Assembly: GCF_014648635.1 (NCBI RefSeq) | Contig: NZ_BMRM01000003.1 | Coordinates: 496,001 to 560,000, forward strand | Direction: 5' to 3' | DNA length: 64,000 nucleotides | From: Streptomyces cinerochromogenes | Lineage (GTDB): Bacteria > Actinomycetota > Actinomycetes > Streptomycetales > Streptomycetaceae | In this document: positions 41,430 through 50,106 of the stretch, piece after piece | How the letters are laid out: each line of letters starts with the position of its first letter | Numbering within the stretch: the stretch's first letter is position 1 | The notes under the pieces: model-generated | Seen by the model: the letters and a program-made list of their open reading frames with translations, nothing else | Databases searched by the model: none | What the model was told of the DNA's origin: nothing | Translations under genes and position numbers: made by a program

Positions 41430-42266
41430 TCACGGGTTGGTGGTCACCTCGAACCCCGCGCCGTACACGCCTTCGGGGGCGGCGGCGTCCCGGGCACGCA
41501 GGTCGGCGAGGATGTTGGCCGAGCTGGTGTACTCGAACGGTGGGAAGGACAGGGTGATCGCCTTGGTGATCCCGGCCCAGGGGCCCGATGCCTGGAAACC
41601 GTTGTCCTGGGACGGGAGCTCGCTGCCGGGTACGTGCCAGACGGCTGGCCCGCCCGAGTCGCCCGTCAGGTTCGCGGCCGCCGAGCGGTAGATGCCGCCG
41701 GTGTTGTCCATGACGGTGCCGAACCAGACGCCCGTCTGACCCGATACGACGAGTTCGTTGTCACCGGTGGCGAGCAGCCGCTCGGTGTCGAGCGCGGGTC
41801 CCGGGGCGTTCGGGCTGGCGGTTCCGCCGGGGACCTTCAGGACACCGGTCTGCTTCAGGTAGGGGCCCTGCGAGGAGAGCGTCACCTGCGGGACCAGTTC
41901 GATGATCATGTAGTCCTTGGTCATGTGGCCCGTCTGCGAGCCCTCGGGATCCTTGAAGTAGCGCACGTACCCGATCGGACCGAAGGCGGTGTCCGCGCGG
42001 TCGTAGACGGGGGCCACGTCGTCGTGGATCTCGCGGTCCGCGTAGGCGGCGTCCCTGATGCAGTGGCCGGCCGAAATGGCGATCCGGTGCCCGTACTTGT
42101 CGGTGCCCACCGCGCCGATCGTGCAGAAGGGATACGTCATGGACGGGCTGAAGACGATCTGCATCGCGTTGTGGACGCGCTTGCCTTCGTCGGCGTGGGC
42201 GGCACCGGCCCCGACGGCCCAGAGGACCACGAGGCTCAGCAGCAGAGTGCACAGTCGTCTGTTCAT
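41430..42266 (-). CDS. Secreted trypsin-like serine protease
   Basis: Protein of 278 aa from ATG 42266 (AGG 9 nt upstream). Signal peptide: N-R-R-L-C then L-L-L-S-L-V-V-L-W-A-V-G-A-G-A-A-H-A/D. Catalytic triad candidates: I-S-A-G-H-C (His), the Asp in D-Y-M-I-I-E-L or a nearby Asp, and L-T-G-D-S-G-G-P-A-V (Ser, with the family-standard GDSGGP). It is compact like streptogrisin-type S1 proteases. It lies 34 nt after the esterase and 65 nt before the second protease, so the three form one transcription unit of exported enzymes. Confidence 0.85.
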   Translation of the reverse strand: MNRRLCTLLLSLVVLWAVGAGAAHADEGKRVHNAMQIVFSPSMTYPFCTIGAVGTDKYGHRIAISAGHCIRDAAYADREIHDDVAPVYDRADTAFGPIGYVRYFKDPEGSQTGHMTKDYMIIELVPQVTLSSQGPYLKQTGVLKVPGGTASPNAPGPALDTERLLATGDNELVVSGQTGVWFGTVMDNTGGIYRSAAANLTGDSGGPAVWHVPGSELPSQDNGFQASGPWAGITKAITLSFPPFEYTSSANILADLRARDAAAPEGVYGAGFEVTTNP

Positions 42267-42300
42267 GTACGGTTGCCTGTCTGTCGTAGGACCGTGGGGA

Positions 42301-43395
42301 TCAGGCGGACGCGAACGCCGCCTCAAGACGCGGGACGAAGTCGACGAGGTCCTGCGCCCAGCAGCCGCTGGTGTGGCCGCCGGCGCAGTCGTCGCCCCAG
42401 CCGGATCCGTCTCCGTAGTCCACGAAGTGCACCGGGTACCCGAGTGCGTCCAGCCGTTCCTTGGCGTGCTGGGACGCCGACTGGACCCAGAACTCCGGTT
42501 CGGCCGGGTCGCCGGCACCGTTTCCGGTGTAGATCGTGACGCCGGTGCCCGCTCGGGCCAGGACGTCCATGTGCGCGACCGGGTCCGCCTCGTCCCAGCG
42601 CCAGTCCGCCCCGAAGACCGGGTAGGGCGTGCCGAAGATCGCGTCGCTGGACACCGTGGGACCGAAGTCGAGACTGCACGTGGGGTTCGAACTTCCGCAC
42701 AGCGGGGCGCCGACGTTCGTGAGCGTGGCGACGACGGCCGCGCGCATGACGGCGTGGCGGATCGAGAGTTCGTTGGCGCCGGACAGAGTGGCGACCTGAC
42801 CGAACAGGTCGGGATGTCTCTGGGCGTAGTGCAGGGAGCCGAAGCCGCCCATCGAGAGGCCGGCGACGGCCCGCGCCTTCCTGGTGGCATCGGTGCGGAG
42901 ATTGGCGTCGATGAACGGGATCACCTGGTCGATGTGGAAGTGCTCCCAGTTCTGCGCGCCGGCGGCGGTGCTCTGGTCGAGCCAGTCGGTGTACCAACCC
43001 CTTCGGCCCCCGTCCGGGATGACCGTGATCATGGACCGGGCCGCGGTGAGGGCGGGATACGCCACGTTCGGGTTGCCGGGATCGTCGGACGCGCCGTGCA
43101 GGAAGTACAGCACCGGGTAGCGCCTGTCGGGATGTTGGGCATAGTCGCTGGGCAGCAGGATGCGGATGTGGTGCTCACCTGCGACCTCGGGCGTGGTCAC
43201 CGTGATGACGAAGTTGGTGGCGGAGCCGACGGCGTCACCGGTCTGCGTGAGGCCGAAGCCGTCGGTCATCTCCGGCGGGCGCGGAGCCGAGGCCTCGACG
43301 GGCGCGAACGACGCGCCCATGAGGAGGATGGTCGCCACCGCGGCGACGCCAGCCGCCCTCCATCGTCTCAGCCGAGCGGGCAGAGCTGGTCTCAT
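42301..43395 (-). CDS. Secreted esterase (esterase D / antigen-85-like alpha/beta hydrolase)
   Basis: Protein of 364 aa; ATG 43395 with AGGA 7-8 nt upstream. A basic N-terminus and hydrophobic stretch (A-A-G-V-A-A-V-A-T-I-L-L-M-G-A) form a signal peptide. The fold is clear: R-I-L-L-P-S-D-Y, Y-P-V-L-Y-F-L-H-G-A (oxyanion region), M-I-T-V-I-P-D-G-G, and nucleophile elbow G-L-S-M-G-G-F-G-S. Conserved Cys pairs (P-L-C-G...P-T-C) fit export. It belongs to PF00756-type esterases; the substrate is unknown. It is first in the operon with two proteases. Confidence 0.85.
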   Translation of the reverse strand: MRPALPARLRRWRAAGVAAVATILLMGASFAPVEASAPRPPEMTDGFGLTQTGDAVGSATNFVITVTTPEVAGEHHIRILLPSDYAQHPDRRYPVLYFLHGASDDPGNPNVAYPALTAARSMITVIPDGGRRGWYTDWLDQSTAAGAQNWEHFHIDQVIPFIDANLRTDATRKARAVAGLSMGGFGSLHYAQRHPDLFGQVATLSGANELSIRHAVMRAAVVATLTNVGAPLCGSSNPTCSLDFGPTVSSDAIFGTPYPVFGADWRWDEADPVAHMDVLARAGTGVTIYTGNGAGDPAEPEFWVQSASQHAKERLDALGYPVHFVDYGDGSGWGDDCAGGHTSGCWAQDLVDFVPRLEAAFASA

Positions 43396-43501
43396 CGTGG
43401 GTCCTAGGGGGACTGGTCGCCATGGTCGCCATGGGACGGTGGGTCGGCCGGTCACGTGGAATCACATCGCACCACCTGGGCGTGACACCATAGGGACGGT
43501 C

Positions 43502-43528
43502 TGGCGCAGTTGCGCCACTGGCGCCAGT
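43502..43528. promoter_or_regulatory. Paired palindromes between esterase operon and LuxR-type regulator
   Basis: TGGCGCA-GT-TGCGCCA (43502-43517) abuts the perfect palindrome ACTGGCGCCAGT (43517-43528). Both share TGGCGC half-sites. They lie in the 220-nt divergent intergenic region, about 107 nt from the esterase start, and are good candidate operators. Confidence 0.55.
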
Positions 43529-43615
43529 GCGCCGAGCATCCAGTAGGCTCCGGGGACCGGAGGCTGGACGGCCGGGCGGACCTGGACCGTCGCTCCGTGA
43601 GGCGAGGGGGCGGTC

Positions 43616-44587
43616 GTGCACGAGGTGCTGAACCCGGACTCCGACCGTGGCCGGGTCTATCAGTCTTTGGTCCGTCATCCGCGGCAGTCGGCCGGGGAGT
43701 TGGCGGCGCGTACCGGACTGGCTGAGGTCGCCGTCCGGGCGGTGCTGGACGAACTCGCCGCCGAGGACGCCGTCGTGACCACCGAACCCGGGAGCGCCGG
43801 GGCCGTCTGGGAAGCGGTGCCGCCCACGCAGCTCGTCGAGGCGCTGTTGCGGCGCGATGACGCATTACGGACGGCGCTGCGTCGAACCGGCGCGGAACTG
43901 GAGCGGCTCTACCGTTCCGCCAGGCGGGACAGCACCCACTACGACGCGCTGGAGGTCGTCGAAGAACTCGCGCGTGTCCTGGCGATCAGCCGGCAGCTCC
44001 AGCAGACGGCGCGCCACCAGCTGCGGAGCATCGACGTGCCACCGTACTCCGGCACGCCCGACTTCTACCTCGCGCAGGAGGCCTTGCAGCGCGAACGCAT
44101 GGCCGCCGGTGTCACCTACCGCGCCATCTACCCCGGCTCCGCGTTCGACGATCCCATCGCGTGGCCCAACATGGCCCGCATGATCGAGGCCGGGGAACAG
44201 GCCCGGACTCTGGACGATCCACCCCTGAAGCTGAGCCTGCGCGACGACGACCTGGCGGTGGTCACCCTCGTTGCCGACGAGCGCCCCGGCGTCGTCTCCC
44301 TGGTGATCCGCCCGTCGAGTCTGCTCCAGGCGCTGTCCCATGTCTTTGAGACGCTATGGCGACTGGCCGTCCCCGTGTCGGCGGCGGGCACCGGTACGCA
44401 GATCGACGCCCGGGACCGCCAGATCCTCTCCCTCATGGCCAGCGGCGCCACCGACGACGCGATCGCCAGGCACCTGGGGGTGGGGCGCCGCACCGTCGTC
44501 CGCCGCGTCTCCGCCCTGCTGACCGGACTGGGCGCCACGACCCGCTTCCAGGCCGGGGTCCAAGCGGCACGACGGGGCTGGCTCTGA
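43616..44587 (+). CDS. LuxR-type HTH regulator with TrmB-like N-terminus
   Basis: Protein of 323 aa from GTG 43616 after GAGGGGG. The N-terminus is a TrmB/MarR-like winged helix (Y-Q-S-L-V-R-H-P-R-Q-S-A-G-E-L-A; G-L-A-E-V-A-V-R-A-V-L-D-E-L). The middle has the phospholipase-D-like/R-A-I-Y-P pattern of this class, and the C-terminus is a LuxR HTH (D-R-Q-I-L-S-L-M-A-S-G-A-T-D-D-A-I-A and R-R-T-V-V-R-R-V-S-A-L-L). Such 'helix-turn-helix transcriptional regulators' are abundant in Streptomyces. It is divergent from the secreted esterase-protease operon with paired palindromes between them, so it probably controls that operon. Confidence 0.85.
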   Translation: MHEVLNPDSDRGRVYQSLVRHPRQSAGELAARTGLAEVAVRAVLDELAAEDAVVTTEPGSAGAVWEAVPPTQLVEALLRRDDALRTALRRTGAELERLYRSARRDSTHYDALEVVEELARVLAISRQLQQTARHQLRSIDVPPYSGTPDFYLAQEALQRERMAAGVTYRAIYPGSAFDDPIAWPNMARMIEAGEQARTLDDPPLKLSLRDDDLAVVTLVADERPGVVSLVIRPSSLLQALSHVFETLWRLAVPVSAAGTGTQIDARDRQILSLMASGATDDAIARHLGVGRRTVVRRVSALLTGLGATTRFQAGVQAARRGWL

Positions 44588-45092
44588 AGACGCAGACCCC
44601 AGCACCCGGTCTCACCCGGTCCCATCCGGCCGGTCTTCCTCCCGGCACAGGCCCCGGCTTCAGCGGAAATCACCCGCCGGCCGACGGCAGCTCAGGCACG
44701 CGAAGAACTGCCCTCACCGCCCTGGTGTGCGACACCACGGAGGAGACCGCGTCGCCATCGATCCGGCCGACGTCCGGGCCGCCGTCACTGTGGACCATCG
44801 AGGCGCACCCTCGTCGATCCGACTCCGGGACCTTGGACGGGCCGATCCGGTGGTGCGCCCAGCGAGAGTGCGCGGAGCGAGCGCGTGCTGTGTCCCGTCG
44901 AGCTGGGGGAGGACCGGCAGCAGGAGGCTCTGCTCGTGCGGTGCCGGGGCGGAACGGATCGAGTCGCCCGGCCGTATAGCCCGGATCATCTCCGCTGCTC
45001 CGCCCCGATCGCGATGTGCGCCCTCATTGGTGTCCGCCAGAGCGGGGTATCTCCGTAGCAGCTGTCAGTACACAAGGAAGGAGGGAGCGCCG
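44588..45092. other. 505-nt region without an assignable gene
   Basis: Several GC-driven open frames but no recognisable protein, start or family. The ribosome site AAGGAGGGAG of the AraC gene lies at its end (45077-45086). The promoter of the AraC gene should be here; no clear boxes were seen. Confidence 0.4.
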
Positions 45093-46076
45093 ATGCTGGC
45101 CGAATCGGTGTACCGCAGTGAGGATGTGCCGACTGCGGACAGGTTCGACTGCTGGCGTACGCTCGTTGGCCAGACGCACGTGCCGGTGGAACTGGTCAGC
45201 GACCATCAGGAGGATTTCGCGGTCTTCCAGCGCACGTTGAGCCTTGGTGCGGTATCGGTGTGGCCGGCGTCGTTCCAACCGGTGGTCTTTCGCCGTACCC
45301 CTCAGCTGATCCGCGAGTCGGACCCCGAGGGGCTGCACCTCACGCTCCCACTCAAGGGGATGCTGCACGTCAGCAGGGAACGGGATGACGCGTCATATGG
45401 ACCGTACAGCCTGAACGTACTCCGAACGTCTCACCCGTTCGAGATCCGTGCCGTCGAAGGTGCCGACGGTCTGCACACGGGAGTGGGACTGGAAGTACCC
45501 GCAGCGCTGCTCCCGATTCCGAGCCGCCGACTCGACCGGTTGACTGGACTGCGATTACCAGCGGGGGAAGGATTTGGTGCCCTGCTGGCGCAGTTGCTCA
45601 CTCAGCTGGCGAACGGTACCCATGCGTACCAGCTCTCCGACGGTCCCCGTTTGGAGACGGTCGTGGTGGACCTGCTGTCCGCACTGTTGGCTCACGCCCT
45701 CGACGCCGACACCCTCCTCCCCCCGGCAACTCACCAGCAGGCCCTCGTCTTGCGCATCCGTGCCTTCGTCCAAGGGCACCTGCATGATCCGCAACTGACG
45801 CCGCCCGCCGTCGCCGCCGCACACCACATATCCACCAGCTACCTGCACCGCCTCTTCCAGCGCGAAGAGGAAACGGTCGCGGCCTGGATCCGTCGGCAAC
45901 GCCTGCAACGCGCACGCCGCGACCTCGCCGACCCGGCTCAGCGCGCCACACCCGTCCACGCCATTGCCGCCCGCTGGGGCTTCCCCCGCGCCGCCGACTT
46001 CACCCGCGCTTTCCGCACCGCCTACGGCATTCCGCCCAAGGAGTACCGCCGCCAAGCCCTTCGCACCACCGAGTAG
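45093..46076 (+). CDS. AraC-family transcriptional regulator (AraC-binding-like N-terminus)
   Basis: Protein of 327 aa; ATG 45093 after a strong AAGGAGGGAG. The N-terminal ~170 residues (D-R-F-D-C-W-R-T-L-V-G; L-T-L-P-L-K-G-M-L-H-V-S-R) fit the AraC_binding_2 type. The C-terminal ~100 residues hold the double HTH: L-T-P-P-A-V-A-A-A-H-H-I-S-T-S-Y-L-H-R-L-F-type text, R-L-Q-R-A-R-R-D-L, A-A-R-W-G-F, A-D-F-T-R-A-F-R and G-I-P-P-K-E-Y-R. The target is unknown; no obvious partner gene is adjacent. Confidence 0.9.
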   Translation: MLAESVYRSEDVPTADRFDCWRTLVGQTHVPVELVSDHQEDFAVFQRTLSLGAVSVWPASFQPVVFRRTPQLIRESDPEGLHLTLPLKGMLHVSRERDDASYGPYSLNVLRTSHPFEIRAVEGADGLHTGVGLEVPAALLPIPSRRLDRLTGLRLPAGEGFGALLAQLLTQLANGTHAYQLSDGPRLETVVVDLLSALLAHALDADTLLPPATHQQALVLRIRAFVQGHLHDPQLTPPAVAAAHHISTSYLHRLFQREEETVAAWIRRQRLQRARRDLADPAQRATPVHAIAARWGFPRAADFTRAFRTAYGIPPKEYRRQALRTTE

Positions 46077-46136
46077 GCGGATTGCCGTGGTGCACTCAGC
46101 GGTGGTGCCCCTGCCTCGGCAGATCGGACAGGTGCG

Positions 46137-46364
46137 CGGCCGTGGTGACGGCCACGCATGGCATCCTCTCGGGTCCCGCGGCCGACCGCCTGAAGAACTC
46201 GAGGGCGAGCGAGTTCGTGTTCACGAGACCCTGCCGGCCCCGGGGAGCTCAACCGCGACAAGATCACCGTTCAGTCGATCGCCCCGACGATCGCCCGCCC
46301 GTCGCGTGACGTCTTCGAGCACGGCCCGGTGGCCAGCCTCCTCCAGGAGCAGCGGGTGGCATAG
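46137..46364 (+). pseudogene. prs: C-terminal remnant of ribose-phosphate pyrophosphokinase
   Basis: Three frames join into the end of an actinobacterial PRPP synthetase: A-T-H-G-I-L-S-G-P-A-A-D-R-L-K-N-S then S-E-F-V-F-T in one frame, E-T-L-P-A-P-G in the next, and D-K-I-T-V-Q-S-I-A-P-T-I-A-R then V-F-E-H-G-P-V-A-S-L-L in the third, ending at TAG 46362-46364. At least two frameshifts and loss of the first ~240 residues make it dead. A perfect terminator follows 2 nt after the stop. Confidence 0.75.
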
Positions 46365-46366
46365 GT

Positions 46367-46399
46367 GCGCGGGCCCCCGACAGACTCGGGGGCCCGCGC
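46367..46399. terminator. Terminator hairpin after the prs remnant
   Basis: A perfect 14-bp stem (46367-46380 with 46386-46399, GCGCGGGCCCCCGA) encloses a 5-nt loop. It lies between the prs remnant and the convergent lectin gene and should act on both strands. Confidence 0.85.
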
Positions 46400-46436
46400 C
46401 TCGCTCACCGCCATGACTCACTCAGGTCTCGAGTGG

Positions 46437-46859
46437 TCAGGACCACTCCGATCCGGCCTGGCCGTTGCAGGTCCACTGCTGGGCACGCGCGCCGTTGCGC
46501 GCGGAGGAGTTCTCGATCTCCAGGCACTTACCGCTACGGACATTGATGATGTACACGCGGCCACCACCGGCATCGGCGAAGCGCCACTTGGCTCCGGCCT
46601 GGCCGTTGCAGGTCCACTGCTGGGCACGGGCGCCGTTACGCTTGGAGGAGTTCGCGATCTCCAGACACTTACCACTGTGGTTGCGGAGGATGACGGCGGC
46701 CCTGGCATCGATCGCGCCGTGGGCCGTGCCCGCCAGTTGCGCGCCTGTCATGGAGCGCTCGGGCGCGGCGGCCGGGGCCGCGGCGGCCGGGCCGGGAGCA
46801 GTGACTGCGGACAGCACCATCGTGACACCGGCGGCGGCGAGGACACGTGAGAGCTGCAT
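46437..46859 (-). CDS. Secreted ricin-B-type lectin, short
   Basis: Protein of 140 aa from ATG 46859, with AAGGG 9 nt upstream. Signal peptide: L-A-A-A-G-V-T-M-V-L-S-A-V then A-A-A-A-P. Two beta-trefoil subdomains follow, each with G-K-C-L-E-I, N-G-A-R-A-Q-Q-W and N-G-Q-A-G-x-x-W. The two copies are nearly identical at both protein and DNA level (46456-46535 and 46600-46670). A normal ricin-B domain has three subdomains; here the protein stops right after the second Q-W motif, so it is either naturally short or truncated. Binds sugars outside the cell by family. Confidence 0.75.
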   Translation of the reverse strand: MQLSRVLAAAGVTMVLSAVTAPGPAAAAPAAAPERSMTGAQLAGTAHGAIDARAAVILRNHSGKCLEIANSSKRNGARAQQWTCNGQAGAKWRFADAGGGRVYIINVRSGKCLEIENSSARNGARAQQWTCNGQAGSEWS

Positions 46860-47246
46860 GAACACATTCCCTTTCGTCGGTGTGCTGGTTCATGCCCGAC
46901 CGGGCCCGCAGCCGTCCCCTGTCACCGTGGCAGCTGCGAGTCGTACGGCCGTGCCCCATCACAGTGGCCCGCCAACCGACTGCCTGTCGCTAGCAGTAAG
47001 TCCACACTTCCTTGGCAGCCAGTCCACCGCGTCCACCGCGCCGCAGAGGGCCTGCTGCCGGTATTCACGTGGGCGGCACCCCGCGGCTGCGGTCCGGTTG
47101 CCGCCGGTCCGGCGGGTTGGATGCACCTGCAGGGGACCTCTGTGTCCGCTTCTTCTTCCGTCCGTCGTCTGGCCGCCGTTACCGGCGTGGCCGCTGTGGT
47201 GGACGCGTGCCGGGGTCCGGAACAGGCGCTCAGGGCTGGAAGAACC
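46860..47246. other. 387-nt region without an assignable gene
   Basis: Upstream of the lectin. No convincing ORF or repeat seen. It should hold the lectin promoter and the downstream end of the small membrane-protein gene. Confidence 0.35.
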
Positions 47247-47510
47247 TCACCTCGCAACGCCTGTTGTGGCAGATGCCGCAGGAGCGGGCTTCAGATCCGC
47301 TCCTGGCTCAGCTGGAGTCGGGGAAGCCGGCAGTAGCAACAGGCCGACACCGGCCACGACCGCCGCCCATGCGGTGATGGCCGGCAGCAGGTCTGCCGGA
47401 GCAGAGGCCACTGCCGAGTTGTTGGCTTGACCACGCTTGTAGACCGCCAAAGCAACAAGCGTTGCGATCACCAGGATGAGGACGCGGGTGGCATCCATGT
47501 GTACCGTCAT
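47247..47510 (-). CDS. Small membrane protein (87 aa)
   Basis: ATG 47510 follows GGAAGG at 5-6 nt. Two hydrophobic helices, V-L-I-L-V-I-A-T-L-V-A-L-A-V-Y and A-I-T-A-W-A-A-V-V-A-G-V-G-L-L-L-L, are joined by a polar stretch, with a Pro/Ala-rich tail (P-T-P-A-E-P-G-A-D-L-K-P-A). Codon use and ribosome site support it as real. It looks like the small SpdD/KilB-type or mobile-element membrane proteins of actinomycetes, but I cannot assign it. Confidence 0.5.
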   Translation of the reverse strand: MTVHMDATRVLILVIATLVALAVYKRGQANNSAVASAPADLLPAITAWAAVVAGVGLLLLPASPTPAEPGADLKPAPAASATTGVAR

Positions 47511-48230
47511 TACGGGCCTTCCATGGCTCGCGGCCTGCCCGTCTGCGTCCGCCAAGATCCCGACGGGCAGGCCGTAACTGCACTTCCCACCCATCCACTT
47601 CGGGGTGGAGGACTACACGCTATTGGCTGCCACCGCGGCACACAGATGCCTGATACGTCTAAGTGAAACCCCGTCAATGGACGCCGAGTACAAATTCGAG
47701 ATCCGAACAGGACGAAGTGTTCATGGAGGGTGAGAAAGGCCCGCCTCAGGATGGGATCGTGACCAGACCTGTCGAGGTCAAGGAAGCGTTGCCCGGCGTC
47801 AGAGCATGACGATGCGACGTGCCTGACAATCCTTTCTACCAGAGAGCCGCCCGGAGCGCGGCCTGTCGGCCCGCGAGGACGACGCCGGAGGCGGCCGATG
47901 ACCCGGCAAGTCTCCCGAAGGCGGAGCGGACAGGGCGCCGTGCGAGCCCGGCGACGTGATGCCGCAGGCCTTCAGGGCCTACGGAGGCGTCCTCGAAGTG
48001 CGCCTGGTCGTACAGCTCGTGAACAGCTGGGTGACGAGAACTCCGCCGACACCTGGTCGATCAGAGCTTCGTGTTCCTGGCCGTGATCTGGCAGCAGGTC
48101 ACGGCCCGCGAGAGCGCCCAGGCATTCGCCCGGCGGCTGCTGAAGGAACGCGTGGCCGCCGAACTCGCCGGCCAGGGCCGCGACCCGGCGGCCGAGAAGA
48201 CCCTGGCTTTCAGGCGCGCGATCCGGGCGG
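47511..48230. other. 720-nt region, possible frameshifted unknown gene on + strand
   Basis: Around 47956-48240 two adjacent + frames read like one protein: M-P-Q-A-F-R-A-Y-G-G-V-L-E-V-R-L-V-V-Q-L then V-F-L-A-V-I-W-Q-Q-V-T-A-R-E-S-A-Q-A-F and A-R-R-L-L-K-E-R-V-A-A-E-L. They are separated by one frame change near 48040. I cannot name the family. The rest of the region holds nothing assignable. Confidence 0.3.
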
Positions 48231-48608
48231 CTACCGCGAGGACCAGGGAACGCGCTTCTGCTGGGCGGCCGGGCGGACTTCGACAAGATGGAAGCCATCC
48301 TCGTGGCGCACGAGAAGGTGGACCTGGCCCAGGCCGGAATCACGGACGTACCCGACCCACCCTTGCGTGGTCGCGTGTCGAAGAAGCCACCCGACGACGT
48401 CCATCGCCGCCCCGAAGTCGTCCTCGTGGACACACGTCCGGACAGTCAGGGCCCACGGTTCGCTGCCGTCCGGGTTCGGCCTGTCCGTGGCACGGACCAG
48501 CAGGGAAACATCGGCCCCGTCGAACGAGTGGCTCGCCGAGCCACCGGCGAAGGCCTGCCAGGGACCACCCCATGACTCCCAGTCGGTCGACTTCAACTCT
48601 GTCGGCAT
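48231..48608 (-). CDS. Hypothetical protein (125 aa)
   Basis: ATG 48608 (GGGGCAGG upstream) gives M-P-T-E-L-K-S-T-D-W-E-S-W-G-G-P-W-Q-A-F, then S-H-S-F-D-G-A-D-V-S-L-L-V and D-D-F-G-A-A-M-D-V-V-G-W-L-L. It reads as a structured small soluble protein with alternating strands and helices. No family is recognised. It is convergent with the possible broken + strand gene and upstream of nothing clear. Confidence 0.55.
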   Translation of the reverse strand: MPTELKSTDWESWGGPWQAFAGGSASHSFDGADVSLLVRATDRPNPDGSEPWALTVRTCVHEDDFGAAMDVVGWLLRHATTQGWVGYVRDSGLGQVHLLVRHEDGFHLVEVRPAAQQKRVPWSSR

Positions 48609-48803
48609 GTCCGCCTGCCCCAGGAGCCACCTCAGTTCCACAAGCACCGACCCTCTGCGCATACAACTGCGGCGCCACGGTCCGCGAAGCGCTCGACAAG
48701 AAGCGGCTCGACCGCTGGCTGGTCGCCCTCTCCCACATCGAGCTGGGCCCGCGCCTGCCGAACCCGAGGAGGGTTTGCGGCCCGACCGGCGCTGCGGAGC
48801 TTG

Positions 48804-50051
48804 TCAGTAGCTGTCTCGAGCGGCCGCGGTGAGGTCGGTGACGGAGTGGTAGTCGGTCGGCGTGGTCGTCAGGGCTCGGGCCAGTGTGAGCGCTCGCCGC
48901 TCGGCTGCGGCGCGTTTGGCGGAGTCGGTGATGGTGGTGAAGTCGGCGGGACGGGCGAATCCTACGATCCGGCGGATTATTTCGGCGCCGCAGAATCCGA
49001 GGGAGTCGGTGAACAATGCGCCCATGTAGCGCTGTCGTTCGGCCTCCAGCGCGGCCGTGGCGGCTCCCGTGAACAGGGCGGCCGGGTAACCGTCGCCGTC
49101 CGCCTGGTCACGCCACAGTTCGGTGAAGCGGGTCCGGAAGCCGTCCCAGACCTCTTCGACGGCGGACAGCAGCCAGTCCTGCTGGGCGGCCTGGTCCGGC
49201 CCGCGCGCGCCGGCGGCGAAGTAGGCGATGAGCAGGTGGGCCAAGAGGGTTCCCACGTCGAAGCCCATGGGGCCGTAGCAGGCGAACTCCTGGTCGATCA
49301 CGCTGAGAGAATGGTCGGAGATCATGATCGAACCGGTGTGCAGGTCTCCGTGCAGGAGTGCGTCGCGGGAGGTGAGATAGCGCTGCTTCAGCCGGCACAC
49401 GGCGAGTTTGAGGTCCGTGTCCCGCTGGAGACGTCGTACGTCCTCGTCCAGTTCGGGGCTGGTCCACCGGTTGCGCCGATGGGGCAGGAAGATCTCGGTG
49501 AAGACCATGTCCTCCATGATCTGGCACATGGCCGTGTTGGTCTCGAACAGAGACGTCAGTTCCCGTTTGCGTCCGGCGGGCAAGGCGAGGTCGGAGGTGA
49601 AGAAGAGGGTGTGTGCAAGATAGTGGGCGGCCTGTTCGGCGAAGTGGGGGTAGCTGGCGCCGGCCGCCAGGCCGCCGCGCAGGACGCTGTGCCCTGCGAG
49701 GTACTCCACCGTGAGCAGATGTTCCTCCGGGTCCACGTGCAGGGGTTCGGGAACGTGAGGGCCGGCGTGACGCCGATGCTCGACCAGAGCGCGGTGTTCG
49801 AACAGGATCCGTCGGGGTGTCAGAAACCAGCTCGGTCCGGCGGCACGCACGTACGGCGGAGCGTGTTTCACGCACACGGCTCCAGCCGGGCCACGGACGA
49901 CGAAGACGTGGTTGACGTTGCCGTCGCCGATCTCCCGGGCGGACCACAGATCCCGGGTCCCGCCCAGCCGGTCTGCGAGAGCGGGCTGTCGGGAGAGATG
50001 GTCGAGCAGCTTCGTGATGTCGGGTTCCACGACAGGAACGGACGCGGTCAT
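48804..50051 (-). CDS. mtnK: S-methyl-5-thioribose kinase-like enzyme (MtnK family)
   Basis: Protein of 415 aa; ATG 50051 with AGGAGG 4 nt upstream. It follows MTR kinase closely: E-I-G-D-G-N-V-N-H-V-F-V (ATP lobe), V-K-H-A-P-P-Y-V-R, L-L-H-G-D-L-H-T-G-S-I-M (catalytic Asp in the MtnK-specific HGDLHTGS) and V-I-D-Q-E-F-A-C-Y-G-P-M-G-F-D. The reaction would be ATP + 5-methylthioribose to MTR-1-phosphate in methionine salvage. No mtnA or other salvage genes are adjacent. Instead it lies 55 nt from an FAD oxidase in a five-gene block, so it may act on a different sugar-like substrate. Confidence 0.85.
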   Translation of the reverse strand: MTASVPVVEPDITKLLDHLSRQPALADRLGGTRDLWSAREIGDGNVNHVFVVRGPAGAVCVKHAPPYVRAAGPSWFLTPRRILFEHRALVEHRRHAGPHVPEPLHVDPEEHLLTVEYLAGHSVLRGGLAAGASYPHFAEQAAHYLAHTLFFTSDLALPAGRKRELTSLFETNTAMCQIMEDMVFTEIFLPHRRNRWTSPELDEDVRRLQRDTDLKLAVCRLKQRYLTSRDALLHGDLHTGSIMISDHSLSVIDQEFACYGPMGFDVGTLLAHLLIAYFAAGARGPDQAAQQDWLLSAVEEVWDGFRTRFTELWRDQADGDGYPAALFTGAATAALEAERQRYMGALFTDSLGFCGAEIIRRIVGFARPADFTTITDSAKRAAAERRALTLARALTTTPTDYHSVTDLTAAARDSY

Positions 50052-50106
50052 GCTTCCTCCTGGGCTGGGGACCGTGAGTGCCACGGAAGGCGGTAGGTGG
50101 GGGAGT

